Assembly (NCBI GenBank): GCA_025094145.1
Contig: JALLLS010000027.1
Coordinates: forward strand, 310,001-374,000
DNA: 64,000 bases
From: Spinellus fusiger
Taxonomy: Eukaryota; Mucoromycota; Mucoromycetes; Mucorales; Phycomycetaceae
Reading direction: 5' to 3'
Below the pieces are notes generated by a model. The model was not told the DNA's origin. It made no database searches and saw only the letters and a list, made by a program, of their open reading frames with translations. Numbering within the stretch: the first letter of the stretch is position 1; each line of letters begins with the position of its first letter. Below are positions 37,032 through 48,946 of this stretch, in pieces. The position numbers and the translations under genes are program-made.

Positions 37032-39235
37032 GGTATGGACTGTTCCACTAAGAATGTACCAACCACTTCTGGGTCTTCAGTCTCTTTTGACTTTCTTTTC
37101 TTTGGGGTTTGAGGCCTGTCCAGGACATGCAAGAGCCAGTCTGCAGTCAGTTGTGTCTCACCAGATTAGTAGACCACCATATGTTGATGTACTCCCAGGC
37201 TGCTCAATTCTGCTCTGAATCTGGAGAGGTCATCTCTACAGTTTTTAGTTTTGTGAGTGAAAAGTCCTAAAGCAGTGGTGGCATCTGTTTCAATAGTCAA
37301 GTTAGCACAGCCATCCAGATATGGGTAGAAATGATTGACAGCTGCAACCATGCCATAGGCCTCATGCCAACCTGGATGTCTACTGCCTTGTGCACCATCA
37401 AATGCTTTGGAATAGTAGGCCACAGGGGCAACATTCTCCTGGTCTTGCATTGGATGTGCCAAAAGAACTGCTCTAATTCCTGATTCAGCAGTGTCCACAT
37501 GCAAGGTGAGAGGTGCTCCTGACTTTGGTACAAAGAGATGCTTTATGTCAGTCAGTGCATTCATCAGGGCACTCCAATTTGGTCTTAGCAAGTTTTTATC
37601 ATCTTTGTTAAGGCAAGTCTTTTTTCCAATCAATTTGTAAAAAGGCAACAGAATGAATTGAGACCATGGTAGGTGCTCACTAATAGCATTAATGCCACCA
37701 CACATCCTTTGTATACCTTTTACTGTCTCAGGCATTTTCAATGACAATAATTTTTTGATCCTATGGTCTGGTACTTTTCAACTTCTGTTTTTACTCCATT
37801 CTCTTCCTAGTACTGCAATATTTTTCTCTCCAAAGAAGACACTTTTCTTTATATTGATTAGAAGATTTGCTTCAGCTAAGCAATGGGCTACTTCTTCAAT
37901 ATATTTTATGTGATCTGAGGCACTTCCAGTGGTAGATTTTAGATATATATTGTCTATATAGATGAGGAGTTTGTTGGTTATGTTGTGGGCTTTTGACAGG
38001 ACGTGTTGTAGAAAAGCCTATGCAATAGCAGGGGATTCTGAATTTCCTTGTACTAGGCATCTAGTCCTTAGTTTTCCATTGCTCCCACAATCAAATGTCC
38101 AATAGTCTCTCACTTTCTTGTCTAGTCTTATTGCTGTGAAAAAGGATGCTAGATCCAGTGAGGTTATCCACTTTGCATCTCTTACAAATAGGGCACATTC
38201 CATTGGAGTTGGGAGTTGTAATCCCACCTTCTGTATGTTGATGGTGCTGTTTGAACTGTCATCAAACAACACTCTTCTGTCAGTAGTCCCAGGTTTTTCC
38301 ACAGAGAAAACAGAAACTTGGGCACAGGCTTCACTTGGCTCATTGATACCAAATTCAATGCATGTTTTCACAAAGGCCTCTCTAGCCTCATAGGCAGCAA
38401 TGCTCAGGGTATGCTGCACAACAAAAAGCAGTTTTGAGTCTTCTTTCATGGGTGGAGTGATGGAGGCATAAGCTGCAGGAGGTGGACAGCCACTAGGGTA
38501 TTCTCTTAGTGCTGAGCAATGTGGCCATAGTGTTTTCAGTAAAAGTGCTTTTGTTGTTTCATTGCAGTGTGAGATAAGTCTGGATGCAATGTTTTGCTTG
38601 TCTACACCTGGATACATAGTATTATACTTCTTAAAATCTTCATCTATCTGAGGTCAGAAGAAACTATCAGGTAGTCCCAATGATGCTTGTATTCTTCTCT
38701 GAACAACTGGCATCTTCTCCTGCTTTTCAGTTGTGAGGTCTGGATTTTCTGATGATTCAGTAGCTATGTCAAAAGTGGGCTGCAATTTGTTCTATTTCTC
38801 TACTGCAGAGCTCTTCAATAAAAAACCTACACTCTCCAAAGTCTTTTATCCCAGAAGAAGTTCCCAGTCTGTCTCAAAATCTACCACAACTAGCTTTGTC
38901 CATTTTGCAGGGCATCCATTCACTTTAATCTTTGTATTGGCTCTTCCATATGCTGTATATGGTTCAGGGTTCCACAAAAAATGCAATTTAGGCAGTGCAC
39001 CTTTTTTAATATAAAGCCCTAGGTGATTGGCAGTGTTCCTTGTGATGAGATTGGTGACAGTTTCTTGGTCAGCCATAGCTTGGACTTCCTTTTCTCCAAT
39101 TACAGTTTTGAGTAAATTAACCCAATGTGTGGATGTCTTCCTTTTATTTGTGCAATACATATGATCACCAGTGGTAGACTTTAGTTTATTTAATACAAAA
39201 GATCCTACCACTAGAGATGAGGGTGTGCATGTATT
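37032..39235 (-). pseudogene. Ty3/gypsy-like protease/reverse transcriptase/RNase H remnant
   Basis: Minus-strand pieces follow the gag gene. A protease-like region lies at 39211-38846. An RT fingers/palm part (38617-38018) has KWITSLDLASFFTAIRLDKK, which holds a catalytic Asp. The YxDD box near 37960 reads LLIYIDNIYLKS, so the second Asp is Asn. The thumb/RNase H part (37747-37166) has LHVDTAESGIRAVLLAHP and PVAYYSKAFDGAQGSRHPGW. In-frame stops interrupt at several points (for example after ESPAIA). Integrase and a downstream LTR are absent; sequence stops at an oppositely oriented LTR at 37031. Retrotransposition-incompetent. Confidence 0.82.
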
Positions 39236-39237
39236 GC

Positions 39238-39981
39238 TTAGTCTTTTCCTGAAGAAATCTTGCTTATTTGCAGTGTAGGTGCTTTTATCTGTTTCTCAAG
39301 CTCAGAATAGCAACCCCCATTCTCCCTATTTCTCTGTCTGTGGGCAGGCCTTGTGGAATGTGTCTGTGATATTTGTACATATGACCTCTGGGGGTTCTGT
39401 GCTTGACGTGGCTGCATCTTTGTCAATGCCTCATTCCTTTGGGGTGTTGTGGCAGGAGCAGGAGCAATTTCTGCATAGACCTCAAATTTCTTAAAGGTCT
39501 CTTTGAAGTTATCCTTTTTCACACTGAAGGCTGATACTCCAGTGAGCACCCATATGTAAGGAAAAGCTTTGCTAGCAGCAATGGCTATGGTATTTGCAGA
39601 TATGTTGGTATCTCCCAATACTTTGTTTAACCTCCTTGCCTCTTCAGCACAGTCTATTGCCTCCATGGAATTGAAGCATGCTCCTTTTGCCAGCTGGCCT
39701 TGTACTTCTGCTTGATATCTGTAAGTTGGGTATTTTCCTTTCAGGAAAGTGAAGACATCTTCAGGTTTATCAAATGACCTCAAGGCTACTACAGTAGCAG
39801 CAGGACCCTCCAATTTTGCTGTGACCATGGTTGCTGCAACGTAATTTGTAATATGGCCAAAGAGGTCCTTCTCCCATTTCTTGATTTCAGTTACCCAAGT
39901 GTCCACGTCCTTGGACAAGGTGTCTCCAGTGAATACTGGTGCTCTCTTTGAGAAGAGGTTACTGGAGGTAGTGACATCCAT
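39238..39981 (-). CDS. Ty3/gypsy-like Gag protein of decayed retroelement
   Basis: An uninterrupted 247-codon frame starting MDVTTSSNLFSKRAPVFTGD. The capsid-like middle (DVDTWVTEIKKWEKDLFG, LEGPAATVVALRSFDKPEDV, FTFLKGKYPTYRYQAEVQGQ, AEEARRLNKVLGDTNIS) is the helical retrotransposon Gag pattern. The C-terminus is basic (PAHRQRNREN) with no CCHC zinc knuckle visible. The stop at 39238 precedes the protease region. The frame has survived although the downstream pol is broken. It is transposon-derived and I see no sign of host use. Confidence 0.7.
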   Translation of the reverse strand: MDVTTSSNLFSKRAPVFTGDTLSKDVDTWVTEIKKWEKDLFGHITNYVAATMVTAKLEGPAATVVALRSFDKPEDVFTFLKGKYPTYRYQAEVQGQLAKGACFNSMEAIDCAEEARRLNKVLGDTNISANTIAIAASKAFPYIWVLTGVSAFSVKKDNFKETFKKFEVYAEIAPAPATTPQRNEALTKMQPRQAQNPQRSYVQISQTHSTRPAHRQRNRENGGCYSELEKQIKAPTLQISKISSGKD

Positions 39982-40500
39982 GTTAACAAAAGGGGTTTAC
40001 TTGGATTGTCTGTTTAAGGCGAAATAAGTGTTCAAAAAATCAGAAACAAAAGGTGTGTTTGTAATATAAGAAATATATTTTGCAAAGCTTTCTTCTATCT
40101 AATAGATGGATAGCTTATATACTTTCTCTATCTGCCACATTAGTCTATATAGAATTACAAAAGCAATCTCTTTCAAAAACATAGGAAAGATTCCTAGCAT
40201 ATTAATATGCCAGGGAAATATATATTGACCAGATATATACGGAAAACACAAAGAGATCAAAGAACATAAACGAGCAGAACAGAACGAAAGAAAAAACAAA
40301 ACAAGACTTAAACAATTACTTAGATAGCCGAGCTATTAAGTGCAGTACACAGCAAACAGATAGGAAGAACTTCGATTATTTATTAAGGTCTTCAAAGGCT
40401 TTCTTATATACCTTTTTACAATGCTTTCTAACCCTTCTAAACCCTTAATTACTACGTCTCCTATTACTTTAATTCGAAACAGTGACTGCAGAGTGTCAGT
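39982..40500 (-). other. Upstream (leader/LTR-like) region of the gypsy remnant
   Basis: On the minus strand, upstream of gag, there is a TATA-like GGTATATAAGAAAGCC near 40410 followed by CTTAATAAATAATCG near 40385. This layout fits a decayed 5' LTR promoter and poly(A) signal. Ends cannot be defined, since no second copy is in the window. Confidence 0.35.
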
Positions 40501-41280
40501 GGAACCTGACTACCTCTACATCAAATAAAACACTTTACATTTAATCTATAGGCTTCAAGCTTAAGCACACCAAGGCACAACATATTTAACTATAGAAAAT
40601 AAAATAAAAATAATACAATTACTATTTTGTATGGCCTCCTTTGGCATCAATGACTGTCTGGTATCTATCTATCATACTTTGAATTTATTTTTGTGAAAGT
40701 TCAACACCAACCCTCTCTCACTCCTCTTCAAGTAGAGCCTTTAAGCCTTCAATATTGGAAATAGATGCCTATGTTTTTTTAAATTCGTTTTTCCAAGGCC
40801 CACCAGATGTGTTCAATTGGAGTTAAGTCAGGGAATTGTGTGGACCAGTACTCAAAGTACCCTAATTTGATGTGTCTCTTTTCACTATCTAATATAGTCC
40901 CTAGTATGAAAGCTATCACATTTGCACCATTAAGTCATTTCTCCTTTTGTTTTACAGTCAAGGCCAGAGAAAGATCTGAACCCCAACTGCTTGCAGTAGC
41001 TTATAATGGCATTTCTACATACATACATATCAAACTTCAACATTTCCAATTTCAGTTGATTATATGAGGCAAATGAGTCCTTTCTATTAACACTTTCTAG
41101 GTGTCTTGAATATCTCTCATTCACTTTTTGGGGTTTTCAATGACTCTCCAAATGCAATAGTAATCTACACTCTTTATTCTTAATACTATTCTAAACTATA
41201 GGCTTTTCCCTCTCAACTACACTCATAATCACAGCCAACTCTAATCTAGCTGTAAACTGGTAATAGATGCCCCATCATCT
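40500..41280 (-). mobile_element. Internally deleted Tc1-like element copy
   Basis: Shares the 3' region with 22030-22250 and 26570-26720 (TGTATGGCCTCCTTTGGCAT, GACTGTCTGGTATCTATC). It also shares the N-terminal coding side (41030-41250, homologous to 27590-27800). The central catalytic domain between about 40920 and 40980 is deleted. Same family as the 21867-23215 element. Confidence 0.7.
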
Positions 41281-42078
41281 TCTATCTTTTGCCTTGTCGT
41301 ATTCTACACGAGTGTGAGTTTCTGAATATCTATCTAACATGTTGTGTTGTTTTAATAATATTTAGAAAGAAAAGGAGTTTTATACAAAAACAAGTATCTT
41401 TTTTATTAAAATCTAGGCAAGTATTTAATCCAATGGGGTGTAACTGTATTATAAATACACCTTTTTTTTCTGATTTATTGAACAATATTGTTTGTAAACT
41501 CAAACACAAGAAGTGTTTATTAAGTAGACAAAAATAATATCTTTCAAAGCTTCATTCAATGAATCTAAAGACTACTTATATATATATTTTCTAAGGTATA
41601 GCCAATATAGGACTAATTATTCAACATTATCCTCTTTCATAATGCATGAGCAGTGTTCTCTTAATATTTTCCAGGGATAGAGTATTCCCTCATTTGTAAC
41701 AATAAATACTGTGAAATAGGAAGGTAATGTATCTCAATCTGTATGGATAAAAGTAGATGAGTTGGGACACAGGGAAAGAGAGAGAGAGGGGGATATAGAG
41801 GGTTGTTAGGTTATTGGCATGGCTCTTCTCATAGACATATAGGCCTGCATCTATACTTTAATAAATAACTTGATCCGAATAATAATTTGGCGTCAATAAT
41901 CAATTACTAGACTCTAAGGCATAAGTAATTGACTGTTTTCTTTGTTAGTCTCTTATGACAAGCGTTCTGTATTTCATAGTACAGTTGATATACTCTAATG
42001 ATCTTTACCAAATAATAGACTAGTATGTATTGTATATGATGAACGTTTAAAAGTCTTTATTTGTTTTGAATAATGTAA
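41281..42078. other. Spacer downstream of the P450 gene
   Basis: AT-rich with a short GA-repeat near 41775-41795. No coding or RNA gene seen. Confidence 0.5.
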
Positions 42079-44020
42079 TTATTTTCTATTTTCAACAAAC
42101 ATCTTCATGCCATTCTTCATTGCTAAAGTCAAAGACCGTCGATAGGTAATATTTTGATTGGGAACAAGAGTAAATTTGTAGCGCTTGATCAAGAAGATCA
42201 TAGCTACTAATGCCTCAAAAGTAGCAAGAGTTTGACCTATTCAACAAAGATAAAAGAAAGAGATTAATTATACATAAGGATAGACATATCTACTCCTTGA
42301 TATTCGGTGAAACTATGGCTTACCAAGACACACTCTTGGGCCAGCGTTAAATACAGGCCACAATCCTTGAGACTCATGGCGTAGAGTACCATCTGGAGTA
42401 ATCCAGCGCTCAGGCTTAAATTGTGTTGCATCCTCACCCCAAAGAATAGTTGAGCGACCCATAGAATAGGAAGACCAACATATATAGTCTCCCTTATGAA
42501 TTTGAGTACCATCTGGCAAGACATCGTCTTCTACTGCACATTTCTGATTACTGGGAACTGATGGATGAAGACGTAATGTCTCGTAAAATCTAAATAAAAA
42601 GGTTATCAATGCTATTTATATTCCTATCAACTCATATATAAATAAACCTACACAGCATGAGCATAGGTCAAATTCTTCACAGCCTCATAAAGTACTGGTG
42701 CATTATGCATATCCTTATCAAAATTTTTACTGTTAACCTCATCCAATAGTTTCTTCTCAATATCAGGATACAGCGCAAGGTTGTAGAATTCCCACGAAAT
42801 AGCCTGTGCTGTAGTATCACGACCTGCAATAACAAAATTGATAATGATATCGCGTAATTCTTTGTTGTTGAGAGTTTCTCCTTTTTCATTCACTGCTGTC
42901 ATAAAATGGGATAGCAAATCATGGTGCTCTTCTCCCATGGCTATTTGTTCTCGACGGTGTTGAATCACATTCTCGGTAAATTTGTCCACTATTTTCATAT
43001 GGTCATTTATATTTTTCTTCCATGGCCTGAATATAGAGCTTATTGCCGTAGTTAAATCAATAAATGGATTTATGAATTTCGTAATAATATATTCTTGACA
43101 TATATCTATTGATTCTGCAAAAGGTACAATTCCATCAGTCTTTAGTGATTCCAAGTTGATACCAAAGCCAATTCTGAAAATAGATCAAGTCAGGGTTTTG
43201 TACTGTGTGGGCTCACTTACAAAACAAACGAGTCAAGTGTGTATCTGTTCATAATTTCAGAAAAATCGATGGGCTGATGGCTGGAGACTGCCTTATCAAG
43301 TATGTTTGTACACATGATTTCTATTTCACTCACAAAAACCCTATTCAAAAGTGGTGTGTTGGTACAAATGAAAATATAGCAACTATGATGTGTATCAAAA
43401 GTATCTGATACTTACTCTGTACAATGATTTCGGAGGTTTTGGATATTGAATATATGACTAGCTGCTTTACGTTGCCATTTCCACTGCTCTCCATCTGCAT
43501 TTAAGATTCCATGCCCAAGAAGATGCTTGACTGATTGATTAAACTGTGGACCTTTGATGTAGTTATCAAAGTTGGCTAGGAAAATGCAAATGATTAAAGT
43601 CTGTAGAAATCTATGAACATTTCAAATAGACATACTTCTCAATATATGTTCAACAATAGCTGGGTCAATAGTAATGATTTCAAAGGGTAGACCTAGGGAT
43701 AATAATACACTGTACAGCGACTATGAACACTTACTCACAGATGAACAGAGTATTTACATTGACTTTTTACCCGAGTTTAGAAAAAGATTGTATATTATCT
43801 CATGACCTATGTCGAATTTTGATATTGCTTCATAAAGGTGTCCAATGATGGGCAATCCTGGTATATAGTATATTCCAGGACGCTTTTCTTGGAATAGACC
43901 GCGATCAGGGTACTTGAGAGCCAAGAGAGTAGTGAAAGCAGCAATTGCAGCACTTGCCATGCCAATCTTTTGACCAAAAGTAGGACGGCTTTTCATAGAT
44001 AAATTGTATAGAATATCCAT
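42079..44020 (-). CDS. Cytochrome P450 monooxygenase
   Basis: A haem-thiolate monooxygenase, ER-anchored. The chosen start at 44020 gives MDILYNLSMKSRPTFGQKIG followed by a hydrophobic anchor (MASAAIAAFTTLLALKY) and the proline hinge RPGIYYIPGLPIIGHL. Later exons give GILNADGEQWKWQRKAASHI (C-helix WxxxR), RYTLDSFVL then IGFGINLESL, AGRDTTAQAISWEF (I-helix), YETLRLHPSVP (ExxR), FKPERW, and FNAGPRVCLG plus Q in the last exon (haem-binding Cys). All catalytic signatures are present, with about eight exons. The RYTLDSF/IGFG and AGRDTTA patterns are like fatty-acid hydroxylase-type P450s (CYP52/CYP86/CYP704 look), but the substrate is unknown. A transposon derivative lies about 60 bp upstream of the start. 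Confidence 0.9.
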
Positions 44021-44083
44021 GATGCTATAGAGAAAGAAGAAGAAAAGAGAATACAATACCACAGAATCCAGGTCATTGATACA

Positions 44084-45721
44084 CACCAGGTGATTTTTGG
44101 GATATATAAGGAAATATCCTGAGAATAAATTTGCAGTATTCTTATGATGGCTAATGTGTTTAAAAAGGCTTTTTCGCTGTCTAAATGGGCTGTTTTAAAC
44201 TCTACTTAGCTGTTTTAGCAGTGACAATTGACTTTGCAATTAAAAAGTATAGAATTGGCTGTAAAGATAAGAAATAGAACAAGAATCCACTTAATATTAC
44301 AACTCAGTCACTGCATTTATTGTTTAACATAATGTGTTAACTATAAGCCCACAGTATTTGCAGTATAACACTGCTTAAGAAAGATGTTTATTATAAGACA
44401 CACAATGAATTAACTCTAGTGGTCATTGTCCATAAAATAGAACCAAACTTACATTGAGAACAGTGTATTCATTTATTGACTCACTATCTATAATCACCTC
44501 AATTATCTTATTGTAACTGGTATTAACAGTGGTGCTTAATGATAACAAAGCATTGTTTCTAATATTGGACTTTAGGCTCAAGGTAAATAGAGTGTGAATT
44601 GTTTGACTAGTAAATTTGACGTGAATTTGACTTGTGAATTTTATGAGTGGAGGCTAGTGTATACATCACTAGAATAATAGATGAAACATTATTATTTGTT
44701 TTGATATTCCCATCCTTTTGTTATTTCTCACACTGTCCATACAACTTAACACCCAAGTACTCATCAAGATGGGCATAACTGAGCAAGGTAATGTGCTATT
44801 ATTAACAAAGAGAAACAATAGAAGGAAGTGACAGACACTACCAAGGACTATTCTAGTGATAAAAAGGTAAGCAGTGTCTTCATCTGGGCCTGAGCTCATT
44901 ATATTCCACAAGACACTCATTGTATTGTTATTAGACAATTAAAGACTCCTTTCAAGTCAGTCCCAAGTAGTCATCTATACTGTCTAGGGTCTCTGGGGTA
45001 TACTCCTGAGCATAGTTATCTATCTCCCAAGGATAAAGCACAAGGCTTTCAGGGTATAGATTCTATTTCTATGAGGAAATTCACTTAGTCAGTGGCTATA
45101 GTCATAATATAGTATTATCTATACTATTAAAATAAACAATTTTATTCATCAACACTATTCTATTGATAATACAATTTGATAGTGAGGTATACTACAAAAG
45201 GAAACAATTATTTAGATATGTGATATAGCAGTGGCTATAGTGTGGATAGTCGACGAAGTTGCCAAGATAGACGGTGTTAAATGTTACTGAGATTAATAGA
45301 TATAGATAACAACACAAGGAAACAGTGTATAAAAACATCATCAATTGAACTTTTAATAAACATCGACCTTTTGTGTTTACGTTAAGTATCGTTGGGGCCA
45401 TTAAGAGAAGCAAGGATTGCTTAAAGAATAGTTGCCTAGTTACCAATTGTGCTCAAATCGTGTGTCGTATCCCCGCCTCTGTACCCCTTGGTTTTTCCTG
45501 TATCTAAGTTTGTGTCTAAACTCTGTTTTTCTGTCCCTGCTAGAGACCGAATATCTTCACATTCATCTCTCTGGTAGTCCTGTTGATAACCGCAGTGCCC
45601 TGTATTACAGATACTTGCAAACCTTTGATTTTAAACACAGTTACATAAGAGGGCAAAATATTTCTAGACGTAAAAAGAAAGAGATATTACCGCTTAAAGG
45701 TCAGAAATATCTCCCGGTGTA
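44084..45721 (-). mobile_element. Non-autonomous, internally deleted Plavaka derivative
   Basis: The left part (44084-44585) is homologous to 28873-29375. The right part (44590-45215 and 45610-45721) is homologous to 32080-32990. The ~2.7 kb transposase region is missing. Termini are CACCAGGTGATTTTTGGG and, in reverse complement, TACACCGGGAGATATTTCTG. Possible duplication TCATTGA / TCATTTGA at the flanks. A 391-bp LTR sits inside at 45219-45609. Confidence 0.8.
45219..45609 (+). repeat. Solo LTR family B, copy 2, nested in the Plavaka derivative
   Basis: Begins TGTGATATAG and ends CTGTATTACA, giving short inverted ends TGTRATAYAG. Flanked by GATA on both sides (45215-45218 and 45610-45613). 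The other Plavaka copy at ~32830 has the uninterrupted site (GGATACTCACAAACC). Inside lie GTATAAAAACATC and TTTTAATAAACATC signals. A homologous inverted copy is at 24715-25108. Confidence 0.8.
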
Positions 45722-47615
45722 TATCATTTGAATCCATCTTATACTGTAGTTGTATTGATGTCATTACATGCACCACAAAACACACACCAGAACAAAGAAG
45801 CCCTTGTTATTTGTGATAAAAGCAGAGAATTTAGGCATTAGCACTTTTAGAATCTTTGGAGACTGGTGGTTGTCAGAAAAAGAAAAACTATTCAAGACAC
45901 AAAATGTCACAAATATGCCAAGGTTTGGGGATGTGCTTAGCAGAGTGGGCTTTATGATTTGATAGGAAGACAATCAGCATAGTAATAACGGGTATGCATA
46001 TTTGTAGTGGCGAGTAGAACAAGTAGTGTAGCCAATATAGGAGATTTTAACTGTAGAATACAGAAAAATATATAGAAAGGAGAGGATAGAGACCTTTAGA
46101 ATGCATTTGTTCAATCATCAGAGCTATTTTGCCTCTAAAAACCATTTCCTGAAAGAATCCTGAAAAAGGTGCTGGTTACTTCAGAGTGAAGAATAGTTGA
46201 TTTTATTTGATTCAATTAATTATTAATTATCTGCCATATTGATACCACAATGTCCATGGCATGACAAGTATGAGTTTTGTAAAGTATCTTACATACCATG
46301 ATCCACTGTGTAACTTAATCAACCACCGCCACAACTACATGGATTTCAGAGAAATAAATCCAATCACTAATGAGACTTCTACTTTATAATGTCATCTTTA
46401 CAATGTCATCTTTATGAACATTGATAGTAGAGCCATACAATAGGGTTAAGACTCAAACAACCAGAATACTGATTCATTGAATAGTGAGTTATTTTTTGGA
46501 GATGTTGTATAGGCATCTTATGAACAGCATCAATAATTCTTGCTTCAAGTGTTTCAGTGTCTGAGCCGAACGACTGTATGACAGACAGCAAGTAACTAAG
46601 TCATAGAAGGAAAAAGTTGGTATAAATAACCGTAGATGCTGTTACAAATAAGAGAATATATAGCCCCTCGTAATTCATCAAAGATAGACTATTGCCTCTG
46701 TATTTTAGAAGAAAGTGCTTTAGAATAATTGATCTTGAAACGGCTATGCCTTGGAAGATGTAGATAAGTAGTTGCTACGGCTTAATGGACACGGACACTG
46801 TAGCATTGGCCATGAATGATTATTTAAGAATTAATTGAGATCCTGGTTGATGACAGGCTCACAACAATCTAAACATGACCTAGATTAGGATAATACGCCA
46901 TCAATTAATTTCAAGGTCATGGTAGAAGAACGCATTCTTTGTGCAAAGTGAAAAACATATACAGTACAGCCTTGGATGCACTTGAGACAAAACGTGTTGC
47001 TATCACAATAAGACCTTTGATCAAGTATAGGATCCAACCTTTGAGTAGACTTTAAGTTGATGGCATTCGAGTGTCTGTAGTGTAGAAAAGGCCTCTATTT
47101 CCTTACATATAAAAGCAAGACAGCAGACTAGTAATGCAAAAGATGATAGTCTCTTGTATGAATTGCAGTTGAATTGTATGCTTTTATGGTACATTAAAAA
47201 GACCAGTCTGCTTACTGTTGCTTGGTGATACCCATAAGAGAGAAAAGGCAACTTGATATGCGTCTATGGTTTATTGTGAATAGCACACTAAATATCTACT
47301 GCATTGAACAGAATAATGTGAAAAATGAAGAACACACTTGAAGGATAGCTTATCATCATCACAATAAGTCTTAGTAAAGCAGTGGGCTGTTTACTTACAT
47401 TATGTGAACATATATTTAAACTATTCTCTATTGTTTAAATTGATATATCTGTTTTTGTTTCCGTTTCAAAAACAAACATAATGAGCTCCTACAGTATCTT
47501 CTATTTTATATGACAGAAGGAAAGTTTAGTTTATTTTTACAATTAAAATACAAGTGGTACTGCTGGATCTTCAAACACTTCATTGGAGTGCCAGTACACA
47601 TTGGTTATCCAATCT
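45722..47615. other. AT-rich spacer, no gene recognised
   Basis: About 1.9 kb. Several frames of 60-76 residues on both strands lack domains and codon-level coherence. I see no transposon terminus. Confidence 0.5.
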
Positions 47616-48024
47616 TTATCTTTCTCCACAATCAATGTCTTCCATTTTGTTCTCAACAACAACAAACTCGCCATTCTCTAATACTCCTCTGATTTGAGAA
47701 GACAAATTCTAAATGAAAAATAGAGATGATGTAAGCTTCTGTTACCATTGTTGCTGGTATCTAGTTGACTTACCTCAACCAACAAGAGGCCCTCGTATAT
47801 CCTCTCGATAGCACCATTACGAGGATCTTTACTTATTACCAGAAAGTACATGGAATATACCTTCTGTACAGTATGTATCCCAGGAGTAATCAGGGAGACA
47901 ACAGAAATAGCAGCCTAATAATAATAATCAGCTATGTAAAATAATATTTTAGACAACTCCAGAATAGGATACACACCAATGCATGTACTTGTGTATATGT
48001 GTCACAAGTAATGTCTTTTGACAT
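47616..48024 (-). CDS. Hypothetical small protein (93 aa), three exons
   Basis: Three exons, 48024-47977, 47914-47774 and 47708-47616, join with phase-0 introns (GTGTGT, GTAAGT donors; TTAG/TTAG acceptors). Exon lengths of 48, 141 and 93 nt are all multiples of three. The product begins MSKDITCDTYTQVHALAAIS, continues with VVSLITPGIHTVQKVYSMYF and LVISKDPRNGAIERIYEGLL, and ends VENKMEDIDCGER. It alternates hydrophobic strands with charged turns, has no signal peptide, and is acidic at the C-terminus. I do not recognise the family. The neat splice structure and lack of stops argue for a real gene; without a homologue it stays tentative. Its neighbour, the PABA synthase, is divergent with about 0.9 kb between starts. 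Confidence 0.55.
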
Positions 48025-48946
48025 TCTGTAAATGTAGCTGCTTAGAGGTTTATCTATCTGTAGAGATATTGCATTTTTTTATTATTATTATTACAACATA
48101 ACATCTATCATAACCAAGGTTGCTATTTGAGTATTTGTCTTCCTTTATTTTTATTTTATTTTATTTTTATTTTTGATTTCTCATTGGGTTTTTAGGCCAA
48201 GAGTATTTATAATAGAAGAAAGTGTAGTTGAAATATGTTGTTTGTTGATTGGAATTAATATGCATTATACACCTTTTTCTAATGATATTGGCTTCAAGAA
48301 CATACCATCGAAATGCTATGAACCATTGATATCCTTTGGTGTTTGACAGAGTCCCCTTCTTAGTTTAGTAATAGATGAGTCCTAGTTCCCAAAAGAGTGA
48401 TCCTTCCAATTATGGTAAGGATATTTACCATATAATTATCAGAAGAATTATTAAGAGGTACTGAAACCCTTATTAAGAGCAGAATAAAAGATGATCAAGT
48501 TCTGCCAATCAGATAGCTTTGTTCTGATCATTTTGATCTCTTGTTTAGACACTTTAACAGTAGTCTAACTTCTCTGTATATGTCATAATAAGCAGAGCTC
48601 TGCAATAATATAGACTACCTTTTAGGTGGTTTACTCATCTCCTTCCTTTGAGTGCCATGATAGTAGAGCACAAAGGACAAATGGTTTTTATCATTGATCA
48701 TTGATCATTCTCTATATTTACCATTTACTATATTTATCATGTCTTCATTTATGAGATATAATGCCTAGCTTCCGTACAATGTCACACACTCTCCTACTAG
48801 TTCTGATCAAGAATCCACAGTGGACACAATGACTTGCAAGGGAGAGAAAACTAAAAACAGAGAATTGTCTCTCTGTCTCTGTCTACAGATTGAAAGACCG
48901 CTATATATTTTTCTTTCTTTTGCCTTTCACTTCTATTGTAAGAGTC
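48025..48946. promoter_or_regulatory. Divergent intergenic region upstream of PABA synthase
   Basis: Contains a short self-complementary TTGATCATTGATCAT stretch near 48694-48712 and otherwise AT-rich DNA. Presumed promoters for the small minus-strand gene and the plus-strand synthase; no factor site is assigned. Confidence 0.4.
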
